Part shown: positions 15,026 to 23,978 of the stretch, in pieces
Position numbering within the stretch: position 1 is the first letter of the stretch
Layout of the letters: each line of letters opens with the position of its first letter
Source of the DNA: JAUIEH01 sp964483375
GTDB taxonomy: Bacteria; Pseudomonadota; Alphaproteobacteria; Caulobacterales; Maricaulaceae
Reading direction: 5' to 3'
NCBI GenBank assembly: GCA_964483375.1
Contig: CAZABJ010000005.1
Coordinates: 1 to 64,000 of the forward strand
DNA: 64,000 bases
Program-made: the position numbers and the translations under genes
The notes under the pieces: generated by a model
Databases searched by the model: none
What the model saw: only the letters and a program-made list of their open reading frames with translations
What the model was told of the DNA's origin: nothing

Positions 15026-15892
15026 ATGATCACGCCGAAGGTGAAGACCTTTTTTGACGCCGACACATGCACCGCCACCCATCTCGCCATCTGCCCCGAA
15101 ACCAAGCGAACCGCCATTATCGACAGCGTGCATGATTATGACCCCGCCTCCGGCCGCACCTCGACGAAAAGCGCCGACGAGGTCATCGCTTACGTGGAGC
15201 AAGAAGGCTTGACTGTCGCGTGGGTTCTCGAAACTCACGCCCATGCCGACCACCTGTCGGCCGCGCCCTATTTGAAAAAGCGCTTCGGCGCGCCCATCGG
15301 CATCGGGTTCAACATCACCGCGGTTCAATCCGCCTTCGCCCCTCTGTTCGATGCCGTTTCGCCCTGGGCCACGGACGGGTCTCAGTTCGATAAACTCTTG
15401 GCGGATGAGGAAACGTTCCGCTTCGGCGAGGTGGAGGTCCGCGCGCTTTGGACGCCGGGTCATACCCCGGCCTGCATGACCTATGTCATGGGCGAGGTCG
15501 CCTTTGTCGGCGACACCTTGTTCATGCCGGATTTCGGCACCGCCCGGTGTGATTTCCCTGGCGGCGACGCCCGTGCGCTCTACCGATCAATCCAGCGGAT
15601 CTTGTCGTTGCCGCCTCAGACCCGCCTCTATGTCGGTCACGATTACAAATCGCCCAGCCGCGACCGCTATGCTTGGGAAACCACGGTCGCCGACGAGCTC
15701 GCTGAGAACAAGCATGTGGGCGGCGGCAAAACCGAAGACGAATTCGTTCAGATGCGTCAGACGCGCGATGCGACGCTCCCCATGCCCAAGCTGATCTTCC
15801 AGAGCATTCAGGTGAACGTGAACGGCGGCCGCCTTCCCCCGCCCGGTCCCAACGGCATCCGCCATTTGAAGATTCCGATCGACGCGGTCTAG
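15026..15892 (+). CDS. Metallo-beta-lactamase-fold hydrolase, ETHE1/Blh-like persulfide dioxygenase
   Basis: 288 residues from the ATG at 15026, which has GGAGG five bases upstream; a longer open frame to 14894 runs antisense to the rhodanese gene and is rejected. Metal motif H71-x-H73-x-D75-H76 in LETHAHADHLSAA, a second ligand in LWTPGHTPACMTY, then FVGDTLFMPDFGTARCDFPGG and YVGHDY. ETHE1-type enzymes bind a single iron and oxidise glutathione persulfide to sulfite. The sequence is closest to the Blh/BigR-linked branch, which has the insertion seen here around residues 95-120. Its divergent neighbour is a rhodanese. Glyoxalase II is the alternative, but the FGTARCDFPGG run favours the persulfide branch. 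Confidence 0.87.
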   Translation: MITPKVKTFFDADTCTATHLAICPETKRTAIIDSVHDYDPASGRTSTKSADEVIAYVEQEGLTVAWVLETHAHADHLSAAPYLKKRFGAPIGIGFNITAVQSAFAPLFDAVSPWATDGSQFDKLLADEETFRFGEVEVRALWTPGHTPACMTYVMGEVAFVGDTLFMPDFGTARCDFPGGDARALYRSIQRILSLPPQTRLYVGHDYKSPSRDRYAWETTVADELAENKHVGGGKTEDEFVQMRQTRDATLPMPKLIFQSIQVNVNGGRLPPPGPNGIRHLKIPIDAV

Positions 15893-15929
15893 ACCGCCGC
15901 CGGAACGGTCTGAGCGGAGTGGAAGAGCC

Positions 15930-18146
15930 ATGGAGGTGAGAAGCCTGTTCGCGTCGGCCGCCATGGCCGCGCTTGTCGCGACGCACCCCTGGCCCGCCCT
16001 CGCGCAAACCGGCGAAACAGAGCTCGCAGGCTCCGGGACTGACGCCGCGAACCCGCGCGCCGCGCCGGGCTCAGCTGAGGCGAACAATCCGCTTCTCCAC
16101 GAGAGGTGGGACACGCCTTTCGAGGTTCCGGACTTCCCCGCGATCGAATTCGAACATTTTCGCCCCGCCTTCGAGGCGGCGCTAGCGCGCCTGCGCACCG
16201 ATCTCGACGCGATCACCGCGAACCCCGAGCCGCCGAGCTTCGAAAACACCCTCGACGCTTTGGAGCTCGCTGGCGCGAGGTTTAATCGGGTGTCCCACCT
16301 GTTTTTCACGCTGCAACGCGCCGCGGACGCCCCGGACAACGCGATGGAGCGCCTCCGCCTCGATCTTGAGGCCGAGCTGTCGCTTTTAACCCCTGAGATT
16401 TGGGGCGACACGGCGCTCTTCGCGCGCGTCCGCGCGGTTTATCTCAGGCGCGAGAGCCTTGAGCTCTCCACAGAACAACTGCGGGTCTTGACCAGGACCT
16501 ATGACAGCTTCGTGCATGCCGGCGTCTTGCTTGATGAGGCGCAGCGCGCCCGTCTCACCGAGCTTGATGCGCAGCTGTCCCGCATGACCCGCGATTTCGG
16601 GCGCAATCACTTCGCCAACACCACGGATTTCGTTCTCCTCATCGAAGACGAGGCTTTGCTCGCCGGGCTTCCGGCCCCGATCGTCACCGCCGCCGCGGCG
16701 CGCGCGGATGCGACGGGCGGCTGGGCCTTCGGCCTCGACCGCAGCACCTTTGACAGCGTGATGGTCTATGCGGAGAGCCGGGAACTGCGCCGCAGACTTT
16801 GGCGGGCCCATGTCTCTCGCGGTTATGGCGAGGTTCCGGGAGCGGAAGACGCATTGGCCGCCAATGCCGAGCTGGCGCTCCGGATTGCGCGGTTGCGCGC
16901 TGAGCGCGCCGCCCTGTTTGGCTATGAGAACCATGCGGAGTTCGTCCTCCGGGGTTCTATGGCGGGCGGGCCGGCGCGCGCCGCCGAAATGATGGAGCAG
17001 CTTCTGGAGGGCGCTGTCGCGCGGGCCGCCGAGGAGACCGCCGCCCTGCAAGCGCTGGCTGAGCGTGAAAACGACGAGGTCGAAATTCGGCCTTGGGATC
17101 GGCGACGCTATGCTGAACGCCTGGCTCAAGACGCCACCGGCTTCGACCTCGAAACGGCGCGAGCCTATTTTGAGCTCAACGCGATGCGCGACGCCTGCTT
17201 TGCGCTCGCTGAACGCCTGTTCGGCGTCACCTTCACCTTGCGCTCCGACATCCCCGTCTATCACCCCGACGTGGAGGCCTATGCGGTCTCCGATGCGACC
17301 GGCGGCCATTTGGGCGTTTTCCTGTTCGATCCCATAGCGCGCCCCTCCAAAGCCGACGGCGCTTGGACGGGGCGCTTTCGGAGCGCCAGCGCTCTCTCCG
17401 CCCCCCTTCGGCCGGTTGTCGGCAACGTTTTCGCATTCACGGCGCCTGACGCGGGGCGGCCGACGCTGCTATCGCTCGACGAAACCGAAACGTTGTTTCA
17501 CGAATTCGGACACGCGCTCCAGATCCTGCTCTCCAGGACCCGATACGACCATGGCACTGGCGGCTCTCTCGCGGCCGACTTCGAAGACCTTCCCGCCCAG
17601 CTCTTCGCCGCTTGGGCGTTCGAGCCGGCGTTTCTCAGCCGTTACGCCCGCCGCCATGACACGGACGCGGCGATGCCGGATGCGCTGATCCAACGCATCC
17701 ACGCCGAGCGCAGGCACGTCTCGGCCGCCGAGCAAGCGGCGTTAGCCGCCGCGGCGCTCTTAGACTTGGCTTGGCACGCCTTAAGCCCAGAGGCGGCCGC
17801 AGCGATCACCGACGCGCGCGCCTTTGAGGCGGCGGTTTTCGAGCGTCTTGGACTGCCGCCAGACATCGAGCCGCGCTACCGCTCGGGGTCGTTCGTTCAT
17901 GTCTTTGGCGGCGGGTTTTCGGCGCGGTACTACGCCTACCTTTGGACCCAAGTCTTAGCGGCCGACGCCCATGCAGCCTTCACCGAGACCGGCGACCCAT
18001 TCAATCCCGACCGCGCCCAACGCTTAGGAGAGACCGTCTTTGCGCAGGGCGGCGCCGCGGATCCCATGACCCTCTACACGGCGTTCCGCGGCCGCGAACC
18101 GCGGGTCGACGCGCTTGTTGCGCGCATGACGCAAGGCCTTCCCTGA
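15930..18146 (+). CDS. M3-family metallopeptidase (Dcp-like oligopeptidase), periplasmic
   Basis: 738 residues. The Dcp/OpdA family cleaves short peptides. A signal peptide (1-25, PALAQ) puts it in the periplasm, unlike cytoplasmic E. coli OpdA. Mature start NPLLHERWDTPFEVPDFPAI is the family N-terminus. The zinc motif is H524-E-F-G-H528, with downstream Glu in GGSLAADFEDLPAQL. The C-terminal tyrosine-rich loop GGGFSARYYAYLWTQVLAAD is intact. It starts 37 bp after the persulfide-dioxygenase gene but probably has a separate role. It converges with the ABC exporter after 12 bp with no visible terminator. Confidence 0.94.
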   Translation: MEVRSLFASAAMAALVATHPWPALAQTGETELAGSGTDAANPRAAPGSAEANNPLLHERWDTPFEVPDFPAIEFEHFRPAFEAALARLRTDLDAITANPEPPSFENTLDALELAGARFNRVSHLFFTLQRAADAPDNAMERLRLDLEAELSLLTPEIWGDTALFARVRAVYLRRESLELSTEQLRVLTRTYDSFVHAGVLLDEAQRARLTELDAQLSRMTRDFGRNHFANTTDFVLLIEDEALLAGLPAPIVTAAAARADATGGWAFGLDRSTFDSVMVYAESRELRRRLWRAHVSRGYGEVPGAEDALAANAELALRIARLRAERAALFGYENHAEFVLRGSMAGGPARAAEMMEQLLEGAVARAAEETAALQALAERENDEVEIRPWDRRRYAERLAQDATGFDLETARAYFELNAMRDACFALAERLFGVTFTLRSDIPVYHPDVEAYAVSDATGGHLGVFLFDPIARPSKADGAWTGRFRSASALSAPLRPVVGNVFAFTAPDAGRPTLLSLDETETLFHEFGHALQILLSRTRYDHGTGGSLAADFEDLPAQLFAAWAFEPAFLSRYARRHDTDAAMPDALIQRIHAERRHVSAAEQAALAAAALLDLAWHALSPEAAAAITDARAFEAAVFERLGLPPDIEPRYRSGSFVHVFGGGFSARYYAYLWTQVLAADAHAAFTETGDPFNPDRAQRLGETVFAQGGAADPMTLYTAFRGREPRVDALVARMTQGLP

Positions 18147-18158
18147 GACCCAGGGGGA

Positions 18159-20012
18159 TTAAGCGGCGGACACATCCGTGCGCAGCCGGTCTGGCCGCCC
18201 GCCATCGCCAATTTGGCGCTTCCACATTCCCGCGTATAGCCCCCCTAAGGCGACAAGCTCCCGATGGCGGCCATGCTCCACCACGCGTCCCTCGTCGAGC
18301 ACCAAAATCAGATCCGCTTCTGCGATGGTCGACAGCCGGTGCGCGACGGCGATGGTCGTTCGGCCTTTGGCCGCCTCGGCCAAAGCGGCCTGCACTTCTT
18401 TTTCGGTGCCGCTGTCCAAAGACGAGGTCGCCTCGTCCAGCACCAAGATGCAGGGATCTTTGAGGATTGCGCGCGCCACGCCGACGCGTTGTTTTTCTCC
18501 CCCGGAAAGCTTCAGCCCGCGCTCGCCCACCCGCGTGTCGAGCCCTTGGGGCAAGCTCGCGATGAACTCTCCAAGCTTTGCGCGATCAGCGGCCGCAAGC
18601 AGTTCGGCGTCATCCGCTTCGGGTTTGGCGTAGGCGAGGTTGTAGCGCAGCGTGTCGTTGAACAGGACGACGTCCTGAGGAACCAGCCCAAGCTGTTCGC
18701 GGATGCTGCGCTGGGCGACGTCGCGAAGATCCTGTCCATCGATCAAGATCCGGCCCTGGGCGGGATCATAAAACCGGAACAACAGCTTCAGGATCGTCGA
18801 TTTTCCCGCGCCCGACGGCCCGACGACCCCGACAAACGCGCCCTCGGGAACCTCAAAACTCACGCCTTGCAGGCCCTGAGAACGGCCCTCATGAGCAAAG
18901 CTGACCTCTTCGAAGCGCACCGCCCCGCCCTGCATGCGGATGCCCGGCGCATCGGGCTTGTCCGCGACGCTCGGCGCGACGTCGAAAATCCCGAACAGCT
19001 TCTCCATGTCCACGACGCCTTGGCGGATCTCCCGCCAGGCCCAGCCGAGAATGTTCAGCGGTCGATAAATGTTCAGCAGAATGAGCATGACGGCGGCCGC
19101 GTCGCCCGGCTCGAGCCGACCGGAAACCACGCCGAAACCCGCCAGCATCACCGCCGCCAAGAGCCCGCCGGTCATGACGAACTCTTGGCCGACATTAAGC
19201 GCGGCGAGCGACCGCATCAGCCTGACATAGAGCGCATTGTAGCTGCGCAGGGAGGCGTCGAAGCGTGCGGTTTCGCGACTTTCCGCGGCGAAGGATTTCA
19301 CGGTCTCGAAATTCGTGAGGGAATCGACCGAGCGCGCCCGGAGCTCAGTGTCTGCTTCGTTGAGAACCCGCCGTTGGCGCGCCCGCCATTCCGTCACGAC
19401 AATGGTGAAGCTTGAATAGGCGGCCACCGTGACGACAGCCGCCACGGAAAACACGAACCCGAACTGCACCCAAAGAACGATAGCGGCGAGCGCCAGCTCA
19501 ATCAGCGTCGGGGCGATGTTGAACGTCAAAAACCGCAGCAGATAATCCATCGCCGAGGCGCCGCGCTCGATGATCCGGTTCAGCGCGCCCGTCCGCCGGG
19601 TCAGATGAAACTGCAACGCTTGGTTCTGCGCGTGCTCGAACGCTTCGACCGCGATGGCGCGCTGGGCGTCCTGCGACACCGGCGCCATCACCGCGTCGCG
19701 CATGCTGGGCAGAGCGTTGGAGGCGAAGCGCAAGCCTGCGAAAGCCAGAAAGAGCCCGACAAAACCATAGCCGACAGCGGCGACGCCCTGCTCGCCGATA
19801 TCCGCAAGCTGGTTCACGCCTTCCCCGAAAAACAAGGGGGCGGAGACTGCGATGCCTTTCGCCAGAACCGTAATGATCAAAGCGAAGACGAGCACGGGCC
19901 GCCAGCGCTTGAGATCGGGCCGCAATAGGATCGACACCAAACGCGAAACCGCGCGACCAAGGGTCGCGCGGCCGGCGGCTACGTCTTCAAAGCGCGTCGG
20001 ATCATCTGCCAT
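18159..20012 (-). CDS. Atm1/ABCB7-type ABC exporter (fused permease-ATPase)
   Basis: 617 residues. Atm1 homologues export glutathione-linked sulfur or metal-thiol conjugates. The membrane domain (about 35-340) has six predicted helices, beginning PVLFALIITVLAKGIAVSAP, and the family run FHLTRRTGALNRIIERGASAM. The ATPase domain (about 360-600) has Walker A GPSGAGKST (398-406), signature LSGGEKQRVGVARAIL (about 501), Walker B CILVLDEATSSLDSGTE and the switch His in AVAHRLST. The FxLTRRTGxLxRxIERG motif is typical of Atm1 rather than generic MsbA. In this window it sits near other thiol/persulfide genes, which fits a glutathione-conjugate substrate, but linkage is loose. Confidence 0.9.
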   Translation of the reverse strand: MADDPTRFEDVAAGRATLGRAVSRLVSILLRPDLKRWRPVLVFALIITVLAKGIAVSAPLFFGEGVNQLADIGEQGVAAVGYGFVGLFLAFAGLRFASNALPSMRDAVMAPVSQDAQRAIAVEAFEHAQNQALQFHLTRRTGALNRIIERGASAMDYLLRFLTFNIAPTLIELALAAIVLWVQFGFVFSVAAVVTVAAYSSFTIVVTEWRARQRRVLNEADTELRARSVDSLTNFETVKSFAAESRETARFDASLRSYNALYVRLMRSLAALNVGQEFVMTGGLLAAVMLAGFGVVSGRLEPGDAAAVMLILLNIYRPLNILGWAWREIRQGVVDMEKLFGIFDVAPSVADKPDAPGIRMQGGAVRFEEVSFAHEGRSQGLQGVSFEVPEGAFVGVVGPSGAGKSTILKLLFRFYDPAQGRILIDGQDLRDVAQRSIREQLGLVPQDVVLFNDTLRYNLAYAKPEADDAELLAAADRAKLGEFIASLPQGLDTRVGERGLKLSGGEKQRVGVARAILKDPCILVLDEATSSLDSGTEKEVQAALAEAAKGRTTIAVAHRLSTIAEADLILVLDEGRVVEHGRHRELVALGGLYAGMWKRQIGDGGRPDRLRTDVSAA

Positions 20013-20065
20013 GCCGCTGACTTAGGGCGCGCCACGCCCAAGCGCCAGAGCCGGGGACGCTGCGA

Positions 20066-21226
20066 TCAACCGCCTGCGTCTTCCTCGTCCCCCTCGGGAA
20101 TGTCGAAAATCTGCCCAGGATAAATGAGATTGGGGTCGCGGATCTGGTCCTCATTCGCCGCAAAAATCGTGGTGTATTGCCAACCCGACCCATAGAGGCG
20201 ACGCGCCATCCGCCACAACGAATTGCCCGGTTGCACCACAACAGTCCGCGGCCCCACGGCTTCAAGCGCTTCTGGCGTGGCGCGCTCGAACGGCACCGCC
20301 ATCACAGCGGTCACCCGCCCCTCTTCATCAAGCTGATCGGCTTGGAGCTCATACCGGCCCGGGGGCAAAGTCGAGGTTGCGGACAACGACCACTCACCGT
20401 CCCCATTCGCCCGCGTCTCCCCGACCAGATCGCCATTGGCGAGGATGCGCACGCGCGCGCCCGGCCGCGCCCGGCCGGAAAAAATCACGGCGCCCGCATC
20501 ATCATAGTCCACCGCGAGGATCGCGAATTCGAGGGTTTCGTCTTCCACAAACGGCGATTGCAGAACTTCGCTCGCCGCACCGGGTCGACCGATTAGCACC
20601 AGCGGCTCAGAGTCCCGGGTTTCGGGAATAGCGACCAAAACCACTTGGTCGGAGCGGATCTCGCGGCCGTCTTCGACGGCCATGGTCAGCGCGATCTCCG
20701 TGGCGCCGGCCGGCAACGGTTCGCCGATAACGATGACCCACTCACCACCCGCATCGATTTCCGCGTCCGCCACCGGCGCGCCATTGGCGAGAACCGTCGC
20801 CGTGGCGCCGGCGAGCCCGCGTCCGGCGATCACAGCGGTCCCCGCAGGGTCTACGCGCACGATGTCAAAACTCGGCGGGGTCAACAGAGCCGCGGTTTCG
20901 CTCTCTTCGGCTTGACCGGCCTCCGGGCCGAGGTCGCTCCCCCCGCCGGGCAAGGAGCGCGAGGACGCCGCGCCGCTCGCCTCAACATCCGTGGTCTCAG
21001 CGGCGTTCGAAGCGACCGAGGTCAGACCCGCGGTGTTCTCTTCCTCCGCCGTCCCTTCCGACGCCCCGGATTCGCCCGGTCCGCCCGGTTCGATCGCGTC
21101 CACCGAAGCAAGGGTCTCAAGCTCGGCCGGGTCATCCCCGCCGCGGAACACGTAATACGCCGCCCCCGCGCCGACGACGACGACGGCGAGGAGAAAAGCG
21201 ATGACGAGCGGTCGGCGATCTTCCAT
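20066..21226 (-). CDS. Membrane-anchored LysM protein with two Ig-like repeats
   Basis: 386 residues. A single N-terminal transmembrane helix (about 8-25, IAFLLAVVVVGAGAAYYVF) with a short charged cytoplasmic end is followed by a long Glu/Ala/Ser-rich linker (about 30-110). Two repeat domains come next: FDIVRVDPAGTAVIAGRGLA (about 120-200) and AVIFSGRARPGARVRILAN (about 235-310). Each has the G-x-a.v.I.ANG....A.A...G.W pattern of bacterial Ig-like modules. The C-terminal LysM (about 328-378) reads VVVQPGNSLWRMARRLYGSG and NLIYPGQIFDIPE. LysM binds peptidoglycan glycans, so the protein would link the inner membrane to the wall. Similar proteins are common in Alphaproteobacteria. It is divergent from the LOG gene. 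Confidence 0.86.
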   Translation of the reverse strand: MEDRRPLVIAFLLAVVVVGAGAAYYVFRGGDDPAELETLASVDAIEPGGPGESGASEGTAEEENTAGLTSVASNAAETTDVEASGAASSRSLPGGGSDLGPEAGQAEESETAALLTPPSFDIVRVDPAGTAVIAGRGLAGATATVLANGAPVADAEIDAGGEWVIVIGEPLPAGATEIALTMAVEDGREIRSDQVVLVAIPETRDSEPLVLIGRPGAASEVLQSPFVEDETLEFAILAVDYDDAGAVIFSGRARPGARVRILANGDLVGETRANGDGEWSLSATSTLPPGRYELQADQLDEEGRVTAVMAVPFERATPEALEAVGPRTVVVQPGNSLWRMARRLYGSGWQYTTIFAANEDQIRDPNLIYPGQIFDIPEGDEEDAGG

Positions 21227-21354
21227 GGATCAGGCCTCTTGAGCTGTTATGCCGGTCTGCGCGCCTCTCGCAGGCGGCGATTGCGTCATCTACATTATGT
21301 CTTAGCAGAATCGCGCGCAATGAAGGGCGCGCAGACAGAATGGGATGTTTTCAC

Positions 21355-21915
21355 ATGACGCGCCCGCGCGCGATTTGTTTGTTCTGCGGGTCGGCCCTCG
21401 GCAATGATCCGTCCTATGAAGAATTGGCCGAAGACTTCGGCGCCACAATCGCCACTGCTGGACTTCGATTGGTCTATGGCGGCGGCGATGTGGGGCTTAT
21501 GGGCGCAGCGGCGCGCGCGGCGATGGATGCGGGCGGTCGTGTTTTAGGGATCATCCCCGAGTGTTTGATGCGCGCTGAGATCGCGTGTCCGCGTGCTGAA
21601 TTGATCGTCGTCCGGGATCTGCATGCCCGCAAGCGCGTCATGGCCGAGCAGGCCGACGCGTTCGCCGTGCTTCCCGGCGGCGTGGGCACGATGGAGGAGG
21701 CGGTCGAAGTCCTCTCCTGGGCGCGCATCGACCTTCACGCCAAGCCGATGGTCTTCATCGACGCCGACGGCTACTGGGATGCGTTCTTCTCCCTGGTGGC
21801 GCACTCCATCGAAAAGGGCTTCACCCCGCCCTCCATGCGACGCCTCATGCTCCGCGCGCGTTCGGCGCGCGAAGCATTGGCCGTTCTGGGCGCGGCGCAG
21901 GCGCAGGCGGCGTAA
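21355..21915 (+). CDS. LOG family protein (TIGR00730-type nucleotide hydrolase)
   Basis: 186 residues from the ATG at 21355; an upstream ATG at 21340 adds MGCFH. LOG enzymes hydrolyse AMP or cytokinin ribotides to base plus ribose phosphate. Rossmann-like start AICLFCGSALGNDPSYEELA, then GLRLVYGGGDVGLMGAAARAA, and the signature MRAEIACPRAE...RKRVMAEQADAFAVLPGGVGTMEE with the phosphoribosyl-binding PGGxGTxxE. The gene converges on a small repeat-protein gene with 10 bp between stops. In bacteria the usual role is nucleotide recycling; cytokinin production is not implied. Confidence 0.93.
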   Translation: MTRPRAICLFCGSALGNDPSYEELAEDFGATIATAGLRLVYGGGDVGLMGAAARAAMDAGGRVLGIIPECLMRAEIACPRAELIVVRDLHARKRVMAEQADAFAVLPGGVGTMEEAVEVLSWARIDLHAKPMVFIDADGYWDAFFSLVAHSIEKGFTPPSMRRLMLRARSAREALAVLGAAQAQAA

Positions 21916-21925
21916 GCCTTCCAGA

Positions 21926-22318
21926 CTAACGGCACAGATTGCGGTTGGGCGACGCGCCTGGACCGCCGGCTGGACCTGCAGGGTTCTCCCAGTTGGTGCC
22001 GCGCCCGCCGGCGGGACCGGGAGGATTGTCGTCGAAGTCAGGCAACCAGCACGCGCGGCGCGGGTGATAGACGTAAATCGCGCCCCGATAGCGGGCGCGC
22101 CGCCAATCGGCGGGATACGCATAAAAGATCGGTCCGCGATACCGGTCTGGAGAAGCGCCGGGCCCGCCGACCGGACCGGCGGGGTTTTCCCAATTCGTTC
22201 CTGGACCGCCGGCGGGGCCGGGCGGATTGTCGTCGCGATCGCGATGCGGATGGGCGCAAGCGCCCGCGCTCAGCAAAAGCGCCGCAGACAGCGCCGTCGC
22301 TACGGATTTAACCAACAT
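21926..22318 (-). CDS. Small exported protein with two near-identical PGPAGG repeats
   Basis: 130 residues from the ATG at 22318 (an upstream start at 22348 adds ten residues before the signal peptide). The signal sequence LSAALLLSAGACAHP has a lipobox-like Cys. The mature protein contains two 31-residue repeats rich in Gly and Pro (DDNPPGPAGGPGTNWENPAG..., then PGASPDR or PGASPNR), 28 of 31 positions identical, split by a basic aromatic segment (RYRGPIFYAYPADWRRARYR). I do not recognise a characterised family. The repeats resemble collagen-like G-P-A-G strings but are not strict Gly-x-y. It ends 52 bp upstream of nothing it could form an operon with: neighbours converge (LOG) and gltX lies downstream on the same strand only in the opposite sense of order (gltX is to its right). 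Confidence 0.7.
   Translation of the reverse strand: MLVKSVATALSAALLLSAGACAHPHRDRDDNPPGPAGGPGTNWENPAGPVGGPGASPDRYRGPIFYAYPADWRRARYRGAIYVYHPRRACWLPDFDDNPPGPAGGRGTNWENPAGPAGGPGASPNRNLCR
21941..22033 (-). repeat. Coding direct repeat, second copy (31 codons)
   Basis: Encodes DDNPPGPAGGRGTNW... to PGASPNR. It matches the copy at 22142-22234 in 28 of 31 codons' products; differences are P/R, V/A and D/N. Many synonymous third positions differ, so it is an old or selected duplication rather than a recent one. Confidence 0.8.
22142..22234 (-). repeat. Coding direct repeat, first copy (31 codons)
   Basis: Encodes DDNPPGPAGGPGTNW... to PGASPDR, directly after the signal peptide and the charged HPHRDR spacer. 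Partner of the copy at 21941-22033. Confidence 0.8.
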
Positions 22319-22399
22319 TTTCAGCGTCCTTGTGCGTCGTCCTCGCACGCATAAGAACGCTGGGAGGCACGCATTCCGTCGCAGCTTTTGCGGCGCGGC

Positions 22400-23737
22400 C
22401 TAGGCCGCCTCACCGCGCAGACGCGCCCGCGCTTTTTCCGGACCGATGAGCGCGAACAACCGCGCCATGTCGGGACCATGGCCCTGGCCGGTCAGCGCCA
22501 AGCGCAAGGGCTTGAAGAGGTTCTTGCCTTTCGCGCCCGTTCTTTCTTTGACCGCCGTCGTGAATGCGGACCAGCTGTCCCCGTCATAGGGGCCGTCCGG
22601 GACAAGCTCGGCGGCGGCCGACGCGAAGTCCGAATCCTCAATCACGGGAGCGACGGGACCTTCGACCAACCGCCACCACGCCTGGGCGTCCGCGAGCGTT
22701 TCGACATTCTCGCGCGCGACCTCCCAGAACGCCGCCCCCCCGCCGACGCCCAGCGCGGCGAGGCGATCCGCGACGGCCTCAAACGGCGCGTCGTGAAGAA
22801 GCGCCGCGCCCAGTCGAGACAGATCCGCCTCATCAAAGCGAGCCGGCGCGCGTCCGAATTTCGAGAAGTCGAACGCCTCGGCGAGCGCATCCATGTCGGC
22901 GCGGGCTTCCACCGGGTCGGAGGTGCCGATTTTCGCAAGCTGAGAAACGAGCGCCATGGGCTCAAGCCCGCGCGCGCGAAAGTCCTTTATCGCAAGCGAG
23001 CCGAGACGCTTTGAGAGCTTGTCCCCATCCGCGCCGATAAGGAGGGAGGTATGGGCGAAGGCTGGCGGCTCTCCGCCCAAGGCGCGGAAGATTTCGATCT
23101 GCGCGCCGGAGTTGGTGACATGGTCCTCCCCGCGCACCACATGCGTCACCCCCATCTCGACGTCGTCTACGCAAGACGGGAGCGTGTAGAGATAGCTGCC
23201 GTCCGCCCGCACCAAAATGGGGTCGGAGATGGAGGCCGTATCGATGGAGGTCTCCCCCCGCACCAAATCGGTCCAATCCGCGCGGCCGCCGGAAAGTTTG
23301 AAGCGCCAGTGGGGCTTGCGGCCTTCCGCTTCGAGTTTGGCCTTTTCCTCGTCGGTCAGCGTCAACGCGGCGCGGTCGTAAACCGGCGGCCGGCCGGCTT
23401 TCCGCTGCAGCTCACGCTTCCGGGTGAGCTCTTCTTCGGTTTCGTAGCAGGCGTAGAGCAGTCCGTCGGCTTTCAACGCCGCGACGGCCGCATCATACCG
23501 ATCAAAGCGTTCGGACTGACGGATTTTGGCGTCGATGCGAAACCCAAGCCACGCCAGGTCCTCCTCGATCGCAGCCTCATATTCGGGCTTGGACCGGTCC
23601 ACATCGGTGTCGTCGATGCGCAATACGAAGCGTCCGCCGGTTTTGCGCGCGAACAACTGATTGATGAGCGCGGTCCGGACGTTGCCGACATGAAGAAAAC
23701 CGGTGGGGCTCGGCGCGAAACGCACGACGGTGGTCAT
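22400..23737 (-). CDS. gltX: Glutamate--tRNA ligase
   Basis: 445 residues, the usual length. Class I synthetase start VVRFAPSPTGFLHVGNVRTA, with HVGN standing for HIGH as in many bacterial GltX, then FVLRIDDTDVDRSKPEYEA and the KMSKS equivalent DGDKLSKRLG. The C-terminal helical anticodon domain ends KARARLRGEAA. Many Alphaproteobacteria carry two gltX copies, one acting on tRNA-Gln for amidation; this window shows only one and no gatCAB, so the tRNA preference is not decided. The TAG stop lies inside a perfect 14-bp palindrome (22395-22408), which may help termination but has no T tract. Confidence 0.95.
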   Translation of the reverse strand: MTTVVRFAPSPTGFLHVGNVRTALINQLFARKTGGRFVLRIDDTDVDRSKPEYEAAIEEDLAWLGFRIDAKIRQSERFDRYDAAVAALKADGLLYACYETEEELTRKRELQRKAGRPPVYDRAALTLTDEEKAKLEAEGRKPHWRFKLSGGRADWTDLVRGETSIDTASISDPILVRADGSYLYTLPSCVDDVEMGVTHVVRGEDHVTNSGAQIEIFRALGGEPPAFAHTSLLIGADGDKLSKRLGSLAIKDFRARGLEPMALVSQLAKIGTSDPVEARADMDALAEAFDFSKFGRAPARFDEADLSRLGAALLHDAPFEAVADRLAALGVGGGAAFWEVARENVETLADAQAWWRLVEGPVAPVIEDSDFASAAAELVPDGPYDGDSWSAFTTAVKERTGAKGKNLFKPLRLALTGQGHGPDMARLFALIGPEKARARLRGEAA

Positions 23738-23978
23738 GGGAGCATCAGGGGCTGCAAGAACGGGGGCGTCCCTCTGCGCCGGTTAGGCCGGTTCGTCAAG
23801 AGCGAGGGTCGCGCCGCCGACCTCTCGGGACGGCTCACTCACGGCCCTTGTGATCGCGCACACATCTGCGCGCGTGAACCTTCCGGATTTCTCAGCCACG
23901 CCCATGTTTCGGACAACAGGACGACGCGGACGTCTCAACGCCGTCTGCGCCGCCTCTCTTGGGACGCAGGAGGCGATT

